From NCBI GenBank assembly GCA_034440615.1, contig JAOTOM010003704.1, positions 62,001-126,000 on the forward strand: a stretch of 64,000 nt of DNA, written 5' to 3'. Source of the stretch: Ashinkailepas kermadecensis (taxonomy: Eukaryota > Arthropoda > Thecostraca > Neolepadidae). The number at the start of each line of letters is the position of its first letter. Position 1 is the first letter of the stretch. The position numbers and the translations under genes were made by a program. Below the pieces are notes generated by a model. That model saw only the letters and a program-made list of their open reading frames with translations, was not told the origin of the DNA and made no database searches. Positions 21,901-31,577 of this stretch are shown piece by piece.

Positions 21901-24900
21901 TGTCATCTGGCAAACGATGCAGTTGGTCGTCACGTGAAAATCTGGGCCCTAAATGATCATAACTCGTGGTCGAAGCGCTCTAAAACCAAAGTAACTAACA
22001 TGAAAATCGATCATGGGCGGCAAGTGCTGTTCTTTTGTACGCGCTGCCATGGTCAAAGGTCCCACCTGGGATCTCCAATAGGGGGAGTGGCTCAGCCGGT
22101 AGGGCGTTTGACCCTTCGTCGTAAGATCGTGGGTTCTAATCCTGCAGCCGGCAGGACTGCCGCGACCAATCGGCGTGAGAGGTTGGCGGCGCCATGTGGC
22201 CTAGCAGTCGAATACATGGTAAAAGACAAGGTCCTTGACAACATCCAGAAGCAAATGTTGATTGCAGCCATTTGATCATCAGAAAGCAAATCAGTTCTCG
22301 CTGCCCATGTACCCAGTACACATTTGCATCAGCGTGGTTGCACCAATTCATCCAACGGAAGAATTTGCACTGTCTGCACTTTAGAAGCCGCGGACTTCCC
22401 TTGTGGAGCTGGGCACCATCTGAGCCGTTTGTCCAGTGGATAATACTAATCATCACGCACACAATGTTAATACATTAACATAAAAAGAGCATCCACGATG
22501 CATTGTTTTCATCGAGGACAATGCAAACGCTATCGGCAAAGGATTGAAATCAATGAACAAATTAAGAATACCCCAAAAAGTGACGTTGCAGTAAGTGTCC
22601 CACAAAAGTGACATGTTCCCTGTTGATGCGCTCCTAAATTGGTTTGGCTGTAACGACGGCTAGCGTGACGCATATTTTACGCAGAATGTATAGCTGGCAT
22701 CTGGTGGTGCTAGCCCATTCCAATCCGCCGTGTCCAGGATGCACATGACATTTCGCCGGATATTTTGGGCATTGTAGGGTCGTGACTTTGTCTTCAACAT
22801 AATAATATAAGTCCGGGGTGCAAAGGAGTACTTAGGGGAAGGTGGCTAGGGGACGTAAGTATCGGGCAAAACCATTCATGCATTCCATGAACACCTGAAG
22901 TTAAGGCTGCATGGTGCATATCTCCACGTAAGAAACGGGGAAACGAGCCCCGTACCTCTGGCTTTCCAGACGCCCAGCTTTACCACTGAGCTACTGACGC
23001 TCACCTTTTACAACTTCACTCCCGGTTGGTTGTGGCTTTATGGTTTCCTCAGCAGCTGAGACCACATGGCGTCGCCTGCCTCACACTCTAGCAGGAAGGG
23101 CAGGCACCATGGGGAATCGAACCCCGTACCTCTGGCATACCAAACGCTCAGCTCAACCACTGAGCTACCCACGCCCCACAGCTTCACTCCCAAATTTTGA
23201 TACACTGTTCTGGTGGTGGACACAGTGGCAGTTCGAAATTGTTCCAGGTGACGGCTTGAGTTTTCAGAGGTGGTCAATATTGGTACGTTGTGCTGATTGA
23301 CTTCGGACGATCCTCAGCTGTGACTTCGGATGACCCTGTGGGTATTCCACATGACCATCCTCGCTCCTCAGTTTCCAGCTGTGGTCAGCAAATTGCGAGC
23401 TAACTGAGCTGGCGAACTAACTGAGGTGGCGAAATTGCGGGCTAACTGAGTTGGCGAAAAATGAACACCATTCGTTAGTTAGTTATTAGGGCTTTAGGTG
23501 GCGCAATTCGGACTACATCGGTCATGTAGCGACCCAAACACCATTCGTTCAGCATCGGCTTTCCCATTAATCAATCATACGCGTCCAGTTCAATTTCGAC
23601 TTTTCATTTTAGGTTCTTGGGCGCTAAATGACCTACCATGGTCGATGTGCCCTAAAACCCAAATCACTCACTCACTCATTTTAGGTTCTGCCGAAGGGTG
23701 TATGCTGCGGACTCTAGACGACCCTGGCCATGTCCTCTCTCCATGGTGGACGGACGAGTGCAGAATTGCCATTCGTGCTCGCAACCGCGCCAAATGCAAG
23801 CTGAACCGTAGCAACACAGTTGAGAATTTAACGGCTTTTCGAAAGGCTAGATCCACGGCTCGGTGGATCGTTAGGGAGACCAAGAATGCTTCTTGTGGAG
23901 GTACGTGGATGGCTGTATATGCCTACTTCCACGAGCCAGATACACAGATGTGCGCTATATCAGTGAAAAATTATTCACGAAATAGGGTGGAATATACCAC
24001 TTACTGAACACTGTATTGACATCCTTCCCCAAGAAGTATCAGCATCTTGGGGCATGTTTGTTAAGTCTTCATGCCTCATGTCTAACTGCATCCCATTTAC
24101 AAATATCATACTTTTGCTCACCATAATGGATCCAGGATCATGATAACGAACATCCCATAGCGCAATTCCAGGTGAAGGATTGCCTATGATGTGCTGTTAT
24201 ACAGTTTATAGCATTGGTGTTCGTATTGTTTTCATTGATATCGGTATCACCAAATTAGGTATCTTTCAAAACACGCAAAATGGGCAGTCATATGTAATTA
24301 ATTTCCTCAAAACTGGGTTTGCAGGAATTAGCAAGATTTTATATAACATTACTTCCATTGAGATTCAACATCCTGCTGTACTCATTTCGACATCTCGAAC
24401 CTAACGATAAATCATTATTTTAATACTGCGCTGTAATAATGCTGCTGATCGCCAAAAAAAACTTACAATCGAACTAACAAGGATAGCGAACTCGGGTCCT
24501 CAGTATGGAAATTTGTTGTAATTTTCAATTCTACCCAATGCAGCCATAGTATAGTGTACAATAACGGGGCAGGGTAGCGGAGTGGTTAAGGTGTTGGGCT
24601 CTGGATACTAAGGTCCCGGGTTCAACACTCGCACCATTCGAGACACTCCACTCCCGCGGCCCACCGGCGAAACAGTGTGGGCGGCGACATCAGCCGTTGC
24701 CGTGCATAAAGTTAGTGGTAGACCGCCCAATAAATAACTGCAATAACAGCTACAGCATTTTCTAGGAGCCGGATCACATGAATTCTCACCTAGTGAAGCA
24801 AGTGCCACATGGCTTGCTTTGAATCAGTAGTGATTGGATTAGTGGACAAGGGGGAGAAGAACTTTGGGTTCTTTTGCGACGCATTCAACCGTTAGGTTAT

Positions 24901-26116
24901 ATCGCGTCGCCAACCTCTCACGCCGATTGATCGCGGGTAGACTCGGTAAACGCCGTCGGTTGTGAGATTCGAACCCACAATCTTGCGATTAGGACAAGGG
25001 GGACATTTCTAGCGGTGTCCGCGTAACAACAATGCAGGAGCATAACTCGCTGAAGACATACCACGACTGGTCGTTTGACCAGTTGCATATCTGACGTGCC
25101 ATCTGTGTGGACCTGTCGGCATGTTGGCGGCACAATAAACTCCCGGCTAAAAGTGTAGCATTAAACTGGTGGGGCGATGGAATTTTCAGGTCGGGAGATG
25201 CGGGTTGAGTCCACACAATAAACTATGCGCGGCAAATGACCCTGCTGCGTAAGGCCACCCCCGGCAAACAGTCGGGCCAAGCTTCTAAGTATGCTCGTTA
25301 TCTATGTTACGCTGTGTTATATTACGCTGAGTTGGGCTTGTGCAGACCCTGAGCTCACGACCTGGTGGGAAATGTAACTTCAATGGCAGAATCTAACCTT
25401 GGAACATGACGAATGGAAGTTTAACGGGCCTCCAATGCTCCGGAAGCGTGTTGCCCGATCATATCCATGGAACATGAGGAATGGAAAGTAGCCAAATGAG
25501 CAAGCAACACTTATTACCTCGTGCACAAAGATCATCACCAAAAAAGTTCGCTGCTCAGCTGCCTGCGGATGTGGCACACCCACCCAGCACACCATTCGCT
25601 TTGTGGGGAGGATAGGCCAAACGGCCCTCGGTGCTATACACCGCTGTCACTGCGTTATGCCATGATTTCCTGTTCCTTGCTCGCTGATGATCGAAGACGC
25701 CTTTTTGGACCCGTGCAGCAATTCTCACCCCGCGATCTTCTGGGTAACCGCTCGCGCGACTTTTAATGATCTGCATGTACTTCGAGGATTAATGTGGCTC
25801 TGTTGGCACCAATCCACTTAAGCTGTCCACCTACCGTCATTACGGGCGCCATATGACGGACGTGGTCGATGCGCCGCTAAGCACAAATAGCCAAAAATGT
25901 TCGGTGGTCCCTGGGGTTGTTCGCCATTTGATCTCACTTCTTGTTCTGTCTACCACTGCTGCCTCGGTTCTCCGTACGCATATACGCAATAATGGCGGCT
26001 GTGCATGCACCTGTGTGTTGTTTCTTGCATCATACCTAAGTCTTGTTTCAGCGGGAACTAAGCGGCCAGCGGACAAAGGACAAGAATCGCAAGTTAAAAG
26101 AAGAAGCAAGTCATAG
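18830..26116 (+). CDS. C1D: C1D nuclear nucleic-acid-binding protein / exosome cofactor (Rrp47/Lrp1 family)
   Basis: Coding exons are 18830-18970, 20751-20817, 21293-21487 and 26052-26116, giving 155 residues (human C1D is 141). Splice phases match at all three junctions. Exon 20751 encodes DRAKYDLISAYAINSLFW, matching the C1D core. Exon 21293 encodes EHGIKGELDRLKTSMLRVKD and RMVTKSLWKAKD. The last exon gives a basic tail ending VKRRSKS, like vertebrate C1D. By family, C1D carries a Sas10/Utp3/C1D domain, binds the exosome nuclease EXOSC10/Rrp6 and helps 3' processing of 5.8S rRNA, acting in the nucleus. An acceptor (TTTTCTTGCAG) ends at 18824, so a 5' UTR exon lies upstream, not located. If intron 4 is retained, the frame ends after only five more codons, at 21504. 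Confidence 0.9.
18939..19160 (+). repeat. 37-bp tandem repeat duplicating the C1D exon/intron boundary, six copies
   Basis: Six copies of a 37-bp unit (TATGTACCTCCGTTGAAGAG then TCGTATCACGGTGTAAG) fill 18939-19160 exactly (6 x 37 = 222), apparently identical. The first 32 bp of copy one are the end of C1D coding exon 1, and the final GTAAG is its donor, so the array has six consecutive copies of the same 5' splice site, 37 bp apart. Using any donor but the first adds VSMYLR and then a TGA at 18989-18991. Confidence 0.95.
19957..20085. repeat. Minisatellite of about 32 bp, four degenerate copies, C1D intron 1
   Basis: Repeats of a TGGTGTAATATGCGGGTGTC-then-GTGTTGAT unit, followed by a short TA run at about 20086-20104. 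Noncoding. The rest of this intron (18971-20750) holds a 14-bp C run near 19376-19390 and no recognised gene. Confidence 0.7.
20751..20817 (+). CDS. C1D: C1D coding exon 2
   Basis: The acceptor ATCTTTCCAG ends at 20750 and the donor G|GTAAGC begins at 20818. The exon encodes the most conserved C1D block (KYDLISAYAINSLFW). It ends in phase 1 and joins exon 3 with GCC (alanine). Confidence 0.9.
20917..20946 (+). repeat. (GGGC)n/G run, predicted G-quadruplex, C1D intron 2
   Basis: Six GGGC units, then a run of ten G, on the coding strand. This meets the G3+N1 pattern for a very stable quadruplex in DNA and in the unspliced transcript. Confidence 0.8.
21293..21487 (+). CDS. C1D: C1D coding exon 3
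   Basis: The acceptor GTTTATCTGCAG ends at 21292 and the donor ACGT|GTAAGC follows 21487. It encodes SKEHGIKGELDRLKTSMLRV and the PAAHRMVTKSLWK helix region, aligned to the second half of the C1D domain. Confidence 0.9.
21943..22000 (+). mobile_element. Mini-SINE copy 3 (58 bp), C1D intron 3
   Basis: Head TGGGCCCTAAATGATCATAA, core GGTCGAAGCGCTCTAAAACC, tail GTAACTAACA. An 8-bp direct repeat, TGAAAATC, lies at 21935-21942 and 22001-22008. Confidence 0.8.
22081..22222 (+). mobile_element. tRNA-derived SINE-A, C1D intron 3
   Basis: Opens with GGGGGAGTGGCTCAGCCGGT (A-box region), then a B box, GGGTTCTAATCC. The body shares CGCGACCAATCGGCGTGAGA and GGTTGGCGGCGCCATGTGGC with the copy at 40695. 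The 3' end appears truncated after GAATACATGG. Confidence 0.8.
22917..23004 (-). mobile_element. tRNA-derived SINE-D, partial copy
   Basis: The reverse complement reads GGTGAGCGTCAGTAGCTCAG, then TGGTAAAGCTGGGC and a B box, ACGGGGCTCGTTTCCCC. It resembles the promoter head of the copy at 23024-23181. The cloverleaf is imperfect, so it is not called as a functional tRNA. Confidence 0.6.
23024..23181 (-). mobile_element. tRNA-derived SINE-D (158 bp) with 10-bp TSD, C1D intron 3
   Basis: The reverse complement starts GGCGTGGGTAGCTCAGTGGT (A box) and has a B box, GGGGTTCGATTCCCC. The body runs to ACCAACC. The direct repeat CTTCACTCCC at 23014-23023 and 23182-23191 marks the insertion. Confidence 0.75.
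23477..23536 (-). mobile_element. Mini-SINE copy 4 (60 bp), C1D intron 3
   Basis: Minus-strand head TGGGTCGCTACATGACCGAT, core TGCGCCACCTAAAGCCC, tail TAATAACTAACT. A perfect 13-bp direct repeat, AACACCATTCGTT, lies at 23464-23476 and 23537-23549. Confidence 0.85.
23618..23676 (+). mobile_element. Mini-SINE copy 5 (59 bp), C1D intron 3
   Basis: Head TGGGCGCTAAATGACCTACC, core GGTCGATGTGCCCTAAAACC, tail TCACTCACTCACT (a TAAC to TCAC variant). A perfect 13-bp direct repeat, CATTTTAGGTTCT, lies at 23605-23617 and 23677-23689. Confidence 0.85.
23690..23905 (+). pseudogene. LINE fragment, linker between EN and RT (I/Jockey type)
   Basis: Encodes LSPWWTDECRIAIRARNRAK and TAFRKARSTARWIVRETK, the same block as PWWTPEIARAIAVRKRAFRK in LINE copy 1 and PWWSTECRDATRARKRAFK in copy 2. 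No EN or RT flanks remain. It lies in C1D intron 3. Confidence 0.7.
23961..24428 (+). mobile_element. hAT-like MITE copy 1 (468 bp), C1D intron 3
   Basis: Starts CAGTGAAAAATTATTCACGA and then AATAGGGTGGAATATACC. It ends ...ACCTAACGATAAATCATTAT, then TTTAATACTG. The flanks CGCTATAT and CGCTGTAA match at 6 of 8 bases, an eroded 8-bp TSD. No coding capacity. Related copies are at 32455, 53029, 53871 and 57544. Confidence 0.75.
24566..24740 (+). mobile_element. tRNA-derived SINE-B (175 bp), C1D intron 3
   Basis: Head GGGGCAGGGTAGCGGAGTGG with an A box (TAGCGGAGTGGTTAAGG). B box-like GGGTTCAACACTC. Body CCCACCGGCGAAACAGTGTG and end CCGCCCAATAAATAACTG. The direct repeat CAATAAC lies at 24559-24565 and 24741-24747. 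The head resembles a Ser/Leu-type tRNA. Other copies are at 28895, 44366 and 47435. Confidence 0.8.
24856..24991 (-). mobile_element. tRNA-derived SINE-A, 5'-truncated (136 bp), C1D intron 3
   Basis: The reverse complement runs from the B-box half (GTGGGTTCGAATCTCACAAC) through GATCAATCGGCGTGAGAGGT to AAGAACCCAAAGTTCTTC, the family 3' end. The perfect direct repeat GGACAAGGGGGA lies at 24844-24855 and 24992-25003. Confidence 0.85.
25095..25262 (+). mobile_element. SINE-C fragment, diverged, C1D intron 3
   Basis: GGCGGCACAATAAACTCCCG and the following GGCTAAAAGTGTAGCATTAA match the SINE-C body (GACGGCACGTTAAACTCCCG, GTCAAAATTATGCCGTTGAA) at 58575-58610. The end AAGGCCACCCCCGGCAAAC resembles the SINE-C terminus. 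Confidence 0.5.
25844..25903 (+). mobile_element. Mini-SINE copy 6 (about 60 bp), C1D intron 3
   Basis: Head GGGCGCCATATGACGGACGT, core GGTCGATGCGCCGCTAAGCA, tail CAAATAGCCAAAA. No clear flanking duplication remains; this is the only copy without one. Confidence 0.65.
26052..26116 (+). CDS. C1D: C1D coding exon 4 (last)
   Basis: The acceptor TCTTGTTTCAG ends at 26051. The T left over from exon 3 joins CG to give serine, followed by GTKRPADKGQESQVKRRSKS and TAG at 26114-26116. The basic lysine/arginine-rich tail ending SKS is the usual C1D C-terminus. Confidence 0.88.
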
Positions 26117-27185
26117 GCACGGATGCTCGTCAGCATCAACATGCAGCAATGTATCCTGTGAGCTGTATTTCATGTGTATTAAGTACAAGACATTTCACCA
26201 TCACATCTGTCGATTGTTTATTTCCACAATGTGAAACGTGAGTGCAGCGTTTCCATGCAGGGGCTCGCCACATGCACAACAGTACGTATATCCACACACA
26301 TACACAAAATTCCTCAAACAGCCACAAAAGGTTAGTTTCGAGCGGCCGACTAAGCTTACGTCCGACAATATCCTGACCTCGAGAGACATTTGCCGGATGA
26401 GTGACGTTACTTAAGGCCTTTCGCCGCTGCCATAGCGCTCTCATTCGCTATCATTTGATGTTCCTGGAAGCGTTGCGATATCCGATTGCTTGCCTTCAAA
26501 AACTTCTCGAGGCAAGACGAAGCGCATGTTTCCTGAGGATGGCACGACTGCATTATTGGTATGCTGGAACGATGGGATGCGCTTTTTCTAGAATTGCTTT
26601 ACGAAATGGAACCACGAGATCATATCGCCATTGCAATTACTAAGCAGACAGGACAAGATTCAAGACGGAACTGGGGACATGTGCCCCCAGTGAAAGGCAA
26701 CCCCTCCGGTAACGCTAGTGTGCATCCTCACTTCGATTTTTTTCAGCCGAAGGCACCCCTCCAGAGACGCTGGAGCCCCCCCCCCCGAAATTGTGTCACC
26801 AGTGGCACACCCTTCCAGACGAGCGCCCCCGGGTGAAAATCCTGCACCCGCCCCTGTAGGCAGGCTTTCCAGAATCCTGTAAATGGCTAAATATCGTATC
26901 GACAATAACCCCTACCATATAGATCATATAGATGAGGACCATTGATCTAGTTCATCAATTACTATCCAAGGTCTCAGCCCTATATGGTGCACATAATTTG
27001 TTCGACACATCGCCTAAATTTCATTAAAATTCTTGCCTCTTTTCCCCTGACGTCTCTCGTTGTGAAGTCCCACACGCAGTCTGTGAAGCACATCTCCGAT
27101 ATCTTGTTAAAATGCATAAAGAAGTCTTTGATCTGTAAGCAGAAAGAAGTTAATACGCCGTCTTGTTTAGTCGAGACGGTAAGGT
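26117..27185. other. C1D 3' flank, no gene recognised
   Basis: Mixed-composition DNA. Open frames at 26401-26836 and 26984-27187 show no domain, no conserved motif and no matching splice signals. Part of it is presumably the C1D 3' UTR; I could not define a poly(A) site. Confidence 0.4.
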
Positions 27186-27560
27186 AAGCATGACAATCAC
27201 GCTGAGGTCCAAAAACATCTTGCCGGGCCCCTGAAAATCACGCTGGGGTCGCAGAAGTCGCGCTGTGACCCCTGGAAATCACACTGAGCCCCTAAAAGAT
27301 CGGGTCGGGCCCCTGAAAATCGCGCTGGGGCCCTCAAAAGTGGCGTCGGGGTACATGAAAATCACGCTGGAACCCCAGATCTGGCCAGTCCCCTGAAAAT
27401 CTCACTGGGGTCCAAGAAGTCGCACAGCCTCTGAAAATCATCCTGGGCCCCCATAAGTTGCGTATGGGCCCGTGAAAATCACGCTGGGGCCCCCGAGTCA
27501 CCCGTGGCCACTGACATTCATGCTGGGCCCCAAAAGGTCACGTCGGAGCCACAAAAGACA
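27186..27560. repeat. Degenerate dimeric minisatellite, alternating 20/21-bp subunits
   Basis: Subunits alternate between a GGGCCCCTGAAAATCACGCT type and a GGGTCCAAAAAGTCGCG type, giving a period of about 41 bp over roughly 17 subunits. Divergence is high, so the array is old. No transcript or protein is supported. Confidence 0.65.
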
Positions 27561-27786
27561 CATCTGGCCCGGAAACAAATCCCGACACGGTAAGTCCCTG
27601 CGCCCTTGAAATTGCGCAAAAAGCATCCTGCCCAAGTGTCTAGTCCAGAAAAAACTAGGCTGAAAAACGAGGATTTTAAGGAAAAGGCCCCTTCGAAAAA
27701 AATAGTGGCCGAAATTCGGTGAATTCAAAAATAGTGATATGATGGATCCCCTTCAAAACCGTTGCCCCCCCTCCCCCGAGACCCGT

Positions 27787-27838
27787 TACTTATTTTTGCT
27801 TTAGGGCGCTTCGACTAGAGTTGATCATTCGCGCCCAT
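27787..27838 (-). mobile_element. Mini-SINE copy 7 (52 bp)
   Basis: Minus-strand head ATGGGCGCGAATGATCAACT, core GTCGAAGCGCCCTAAAGC, tail AAAAATAAGTA. A perfect 13-bp direct repeat, CCCCGAGACCCGT, lies at 27774-27786 and 27839-27851. Confidence 0.85.
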
Positions 27839-28280
27839 CCCCGAGACCCGTATCGTGTACAAAAATGTTTACTTGCGCATCCTGTCCAGGAGGAACAACT
27901 ATTGGCCATTTGCGGACGAAATGACTGATTTGATATACAATCTCCAGGAGAAAATATTGAATCGCCATGAACCGATAAAGTTCGTTTGTTCGTACCGTTT
28001 GTAGTGAAGCCGCACAATCTCTACTGCAGGTGTTTCTGAAACTCTGCTCGCTACTGTGCGTGTGGAAGACACAATAATGGTACTTGATGATGTCGAAACA
28101 GCAACATTAACAACTATGTAAAAATATGAGTGCTTAGCTGTACGTAACATGGCTATTGCTTTCATTTGTGTTCACAAAAAACAACTGCAAGCCCGGTTGT
28201 GTTGCGTACAGTGTCGAGAAACTACTTCGGAAACGACACGGCTTAAGCACACGTACCCAATAGTAAACTAATTGATTTAC

Positions 28281-28358
28281 CTTTGTGATTTGTTCTTGCT
28301 CCTCCTGAGGAGAAGCAGCTGCTCCGGCGGTAGGTGCTCCACCCAATAAACTGGTCAT
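28281..28358 (-). CDS. Putative first coding exon of an unrecognised minus-strand gene
   Basis: On the minus strand an ATG at 28358 opens 26 codons beginning MTSLLGGAPTAGAAA and ending QEEQEQITK, followed at once by a good donor, AAG|GTAAAT (28280 downward), in phase 0. Twenty-six bases upstream of the ATG is CCGGAAGTG (28385-28393, plus strand), a consensus ETS/GABP site of the kind found in housekeeping promoters. The leader is short and GC-richer than its surroundings. I do not recognise the protein and could not find a second exon toward 26200, so the gene may extend through unread introns or this may be chance. It would be convergent with C1D. Confidence 0.4.
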
Positions 28359-28384
28359 GTTCGATCTGGAAGACGGGCATCACA

Positions 28385-28393
28385 CCGGAAGTG
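28385..28393. promoter_or_regulatory. ETS/GABP-type site CCGGAAGTG
   Basis: An exact match to the ETS consensus, 26 bp from the putative minus-strand start codon at 28358. Proposed as a core promoter element because of position; a single 9-mer can be chance. Confidence 0.35.
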
Positions 28394-28894
28394 TAACGCA
28401 AACAAAAATTATACACGACAACGCCTCATAAGCCAGGGAGTTGGGGTCGATCGGTGGCAGACCGGAATCTCAGGACTCTTCAGCTTACGTTAATTCCATA
28501 TCCCCAGACTCTCGTGAGAGGATCTGGGCAAAAACGACCATGCAATTGACTGGCCCTAATAATAGCCAACTCTAATGGTGTCCTTTTATGCAGTTCTAAA
28601 GGCGAGTTCTCCTCAGTAGATCCTTAATCATGTCTTCTAGATTTAGCATGGAATGCTGTAGAGTCTGCCCCCCCCCCACAATGTTCTGGCATATAATAGC
28701 TAATACATCATTATATATATTATATATACATTACTATATACATTATAATTAGCTAATACATTCTCACTCCCAATCAATTATATGAACGTCCCGCATGCAC
28801 ATGGGATTGAAGACGGTCGATGGAAGAACCTCTGAACACATTCATGCCCCAGTAGAAACATTTTCGTACCAAATGTGGTAAGTCCCATCCATCT

Positions 28895-29072
28895 GTTTCT
28901 TTATTGGGCGGTTATCGACACACTTTATGCACGATCACGGCTAATGGCACCACCCACACTGTTTCAATGGTGGGCCACAGGACTGGGAAATGTCCTGAGT
29001 GGTGAGCGTGTTGAGCCCGGGACCTTCAGTACCCAGAGCTCAACACCTTAACCACCTGGCCATCCCTGCCCC
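28895..29072 (-). mobile_element. tRNA-derived SINE-B (178 bp) with 15-bp TSD
   Basis: The reverse complement begins GGGGCAGGGATGGCCAGGTG (A-box region) and has GGTCCCGGGCTCAACACGCT at the B-box region. It ends CCGCCCAATAAAGAAA, carrying an AATAAA near the terminus. A perfect direct repeat, AAGTCCCATCCATCT, lies at 28880-28894 and 29073-29087. This is the cleanest SINE-B copy in the window. Confidence 0.85.
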
Positions 29073-29589
29073 AAGTCCCATCCATCTCAAATTTTGAAGC
29101 AAATTTATATCCATATTTAGGAAAATTTAATTGGCATTTGTAAAATTGGTTTGTCATTTTTTGTGAATTTATCTGGCACTACTACTCAGTCCAACCAATT
29201 GTTCAGGACCTCAGGCAGTTCTCTGATTTCAAAGGACAAAGAGGTATCTTTACATGTGGAAAGTAAGGTATCTCTACACACATAAAAGTACAGAGAAATG
29301 GTGAAAAAAACATAACAAATGTTTTTTGGAGAATTGGCTTCATGTCACCACCATTTGACTATTTTCTTTCAAAAGTTCAACATGTTTTTAGCTTTTCACA
29401 TATCACACACACAATAGAAAGTGGAGTTGTGTCTGAATCACCAGATCCTTGTTAAGAACTAGGTTCATTCTCAAGAGACAAATGAGTTGAGAATGAACAA
29501 GGTTGAGACATCCTTCATGGCTGGCCAGGGAAATAAAACATTTGCTGGGATCAAAGAAGCAGATAACTAAGAAACTAATATATTAACTC

Positions 29590-30420
29590 TGAGAGGAACC
29601 TAGAAACACATAATAAGAAATAAAGTTAGGGATGTTAAGATATATAAAAGACTAGCAGAAATTGAATTGGCAAGAGACTGCAGTATTATTGCAGCTTAAA
29701 GTAACCACAGGACAAGGTTTACACACATTTCACCTCCATGAAGCATACAAAGGGATTAGGTTGTTAGGTTAGGCTTTTGTTATAGGAACTTTGCTTAATT
29801 TTGTGAATAAAAAAACAGCTTTTCTGTTCTTCAAAAACAGCTCAGGCTAGTTTAGCCTATGTTATGTTTTTATTTGATAATTTGAGATGTTTTGGGGGAA
29901 TTTCCTACTTAAAAAAATTATTTCTTTATTGCATGATAGGTCAGCCTAAGTTAGGTTGGTTTGGTTACTTGGGTTTAGGAGCGCATCGACTGCATTGGTC
30001 ATATAGCGCCCTAGCCTAAGTTAGGTAAGGTTATGTTACATCTTTTTTTCTTTATTTTGAACATTACTTATGCTATATTACTCAACTCCATGCCCCTTTT
30101 TGGGTGTTATTTTGCCTCCAAACTGAAAAGTATCCGCTTGCAGAGGAAATGAGTGGTCACATGTTCAGCACATTAATAAACATTGCACTAAAAACAGAGA
30201 TTACAAGGAATCAGGAATTAACTTAAACAGCAAATTTGCCGGACCGAATTTACGGTACGAAATGCTAAGATAGCCTTTTTACTTCTACAAACTTAAATAT
30301 AAAAATATAGTGTGAGGTCACTGGAGATCAAAGGTTAAATAGCGGATAGGGATTACAATATAGCTCAGTCCCTAAACAAACCATTCCCACCAGTTTCACC
30401 CAAGAGAACTCAAGTACATG
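29590..30420 (+). mobile_element. CR1/L2-type LINE relic, split by an insertion of about 540 bp
   Basis: 29600-29690 translates, with stops, to a block like KRLAEIELARDCS, matching KRLTEIKLARECS in the copy at 10145. The next block of that copy (GNAKRFFSFYKF...GPLEVDG) resumes at about 30255-30420 (NAKIAFLLL, SVRSLEIKG, SPKRTQ). The intervening 29720-30250 is foreign: it contains a TTAGG-type word, mini-SINE copy 8 and a block like the FB termini (AACTGAAAAGTATCCGCTTG, GGAAATGAGTGGTCAC). A diverged relative of the insertion lies at 47870-48340. Confidence 0.6.
29957..30012 (-). mobile_element. Mini-SINE copy 8 (56 bp)
   Basis: Minus-strand head AGGGCGCTATATGACCAATG, core CAGTCGATGCGCTCCTAAAC, tail CCCAAGTAACCAAACCA. 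This copy is close to the apparent consensus. A perfect 14-bp direct repeat, AGCCTAAGTTAGGT, lies at 29943-29956 and 30013-30026. Confidence 0.85.
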
Positions 30421-31390
30421 TGACAGCACTGATGCTATTCAATGTCGCCGAAACTGGCGCACTTGTTGCATGGGAACAAAACAGCTTGTACCGGGACTAG
30501 CTCTTACGTCATGAACGATTCTGGACGAGGTGCAAATTTAGTTTTTTTTACTTCTTTTTAATTTTTCGGTTTTCGTCAATTCAGGTTATGTTCAGTTAAG
30601 TAATTCTAAGTTAAATTAGGTTAGGAAGAAGGGGCAGGGGACATCATGGAAATGTGAATGGGACAGGTTACAGGTCACATGGAGGCAGAGTACATAGGAC
30701 AGGGTCGGAGGAAGGTGGCAAGGGAAATTTGAAAGGGACGGTGGGCAGGGCAGGTAAAATGTTTCATTTATCTCTAGTAAAAGCAATTGTACAGTTGTAC
30801 ACAATATATATGGAAACTGTACAACTTTGCACATCTTTCAGGAGACTTGATGACGTCACTTCTAATCTTCTAACAACTTATTTTTACCTATTTGTTTATA
30901 TACAAAATTGAATTTTGATCAGCATCAGTGGGATGAACTTTTGAAGGATCGTGGGGTTGTCGTCTGTGGTATTTTGACATAGGTGCCTGTGATCTTCGGC
31001 TTGTGACAGGCAACGGTGGGTAATTTGAGTCATGCTTATGAGTGGGAAGTAAATTTTTACCTTAAACCCGATGTTGAATTTCTGAATTTGTTCTTGCAGA
31101 ACCACGTTTCTGAACATGACAGACGGTGGGACCATTAATTCCCGCGGGAAGTGCATGCTCTTCAGTTTGGCGACAATTTTATGTCATACTTGTCTATACC
31201 ATACTGTTATCTCTGGGCTTTTTGTTCATGAAAATCTATACCTGTGCTTCTCAGATATATCTAGGTATGCAGGATATAGTAAATTTGGTATAATTGGACA
31301 TGAAGGTAAATTTTGATTCTTTGGAATTTTTTTAATACCTACTGGTATTTTAATGTGAAAATGAGATGAGGGTTTTTTCTCGACACATAC

Positions 31391-31577
31391 TGCCAAGGTT
31401 GTGTTTGTAAAGGGTGTACAGTGTGAAGTGACGTCACAGGAGTCGGGTGTCGTGTGTTGGTTGGTTGGTTGGGTGGTTGGTTGGTTATTTGTTGTTGTGC
31501 CCGTCTCGCCCCGACTCCTGTGACGTCACTTCCCTGACTCCTGTGACTTCACTGTCCTCTTTACAAATCCCTGGCAA
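31391..31577. repeat. Nested palindrome with perfect 22-bp arms carrying CRE words
   Basis: AAGTGACGTCACAGGAGTCG-GG at 31426-31447 is perfectly inverted at 31510-31531, with a loop of about 62 bp of TTGG repeats. Weaker inverted similarity extends to 31391 and 31577. Each arm holds TGACGTCA. It interrupts FB-C, so it is probably a small foldback MITE; no TSD was resolved. Confidence 0.6.

Noticed and set aside
25853..26116. Plus-strand frame starting MTDVVDAPLST, ending at the C1D stop
   Set aside because: The N-terminal part is intron and mini-SINE sequence read through into C1D exon 4; the acceptor at 26051 explains the real start.
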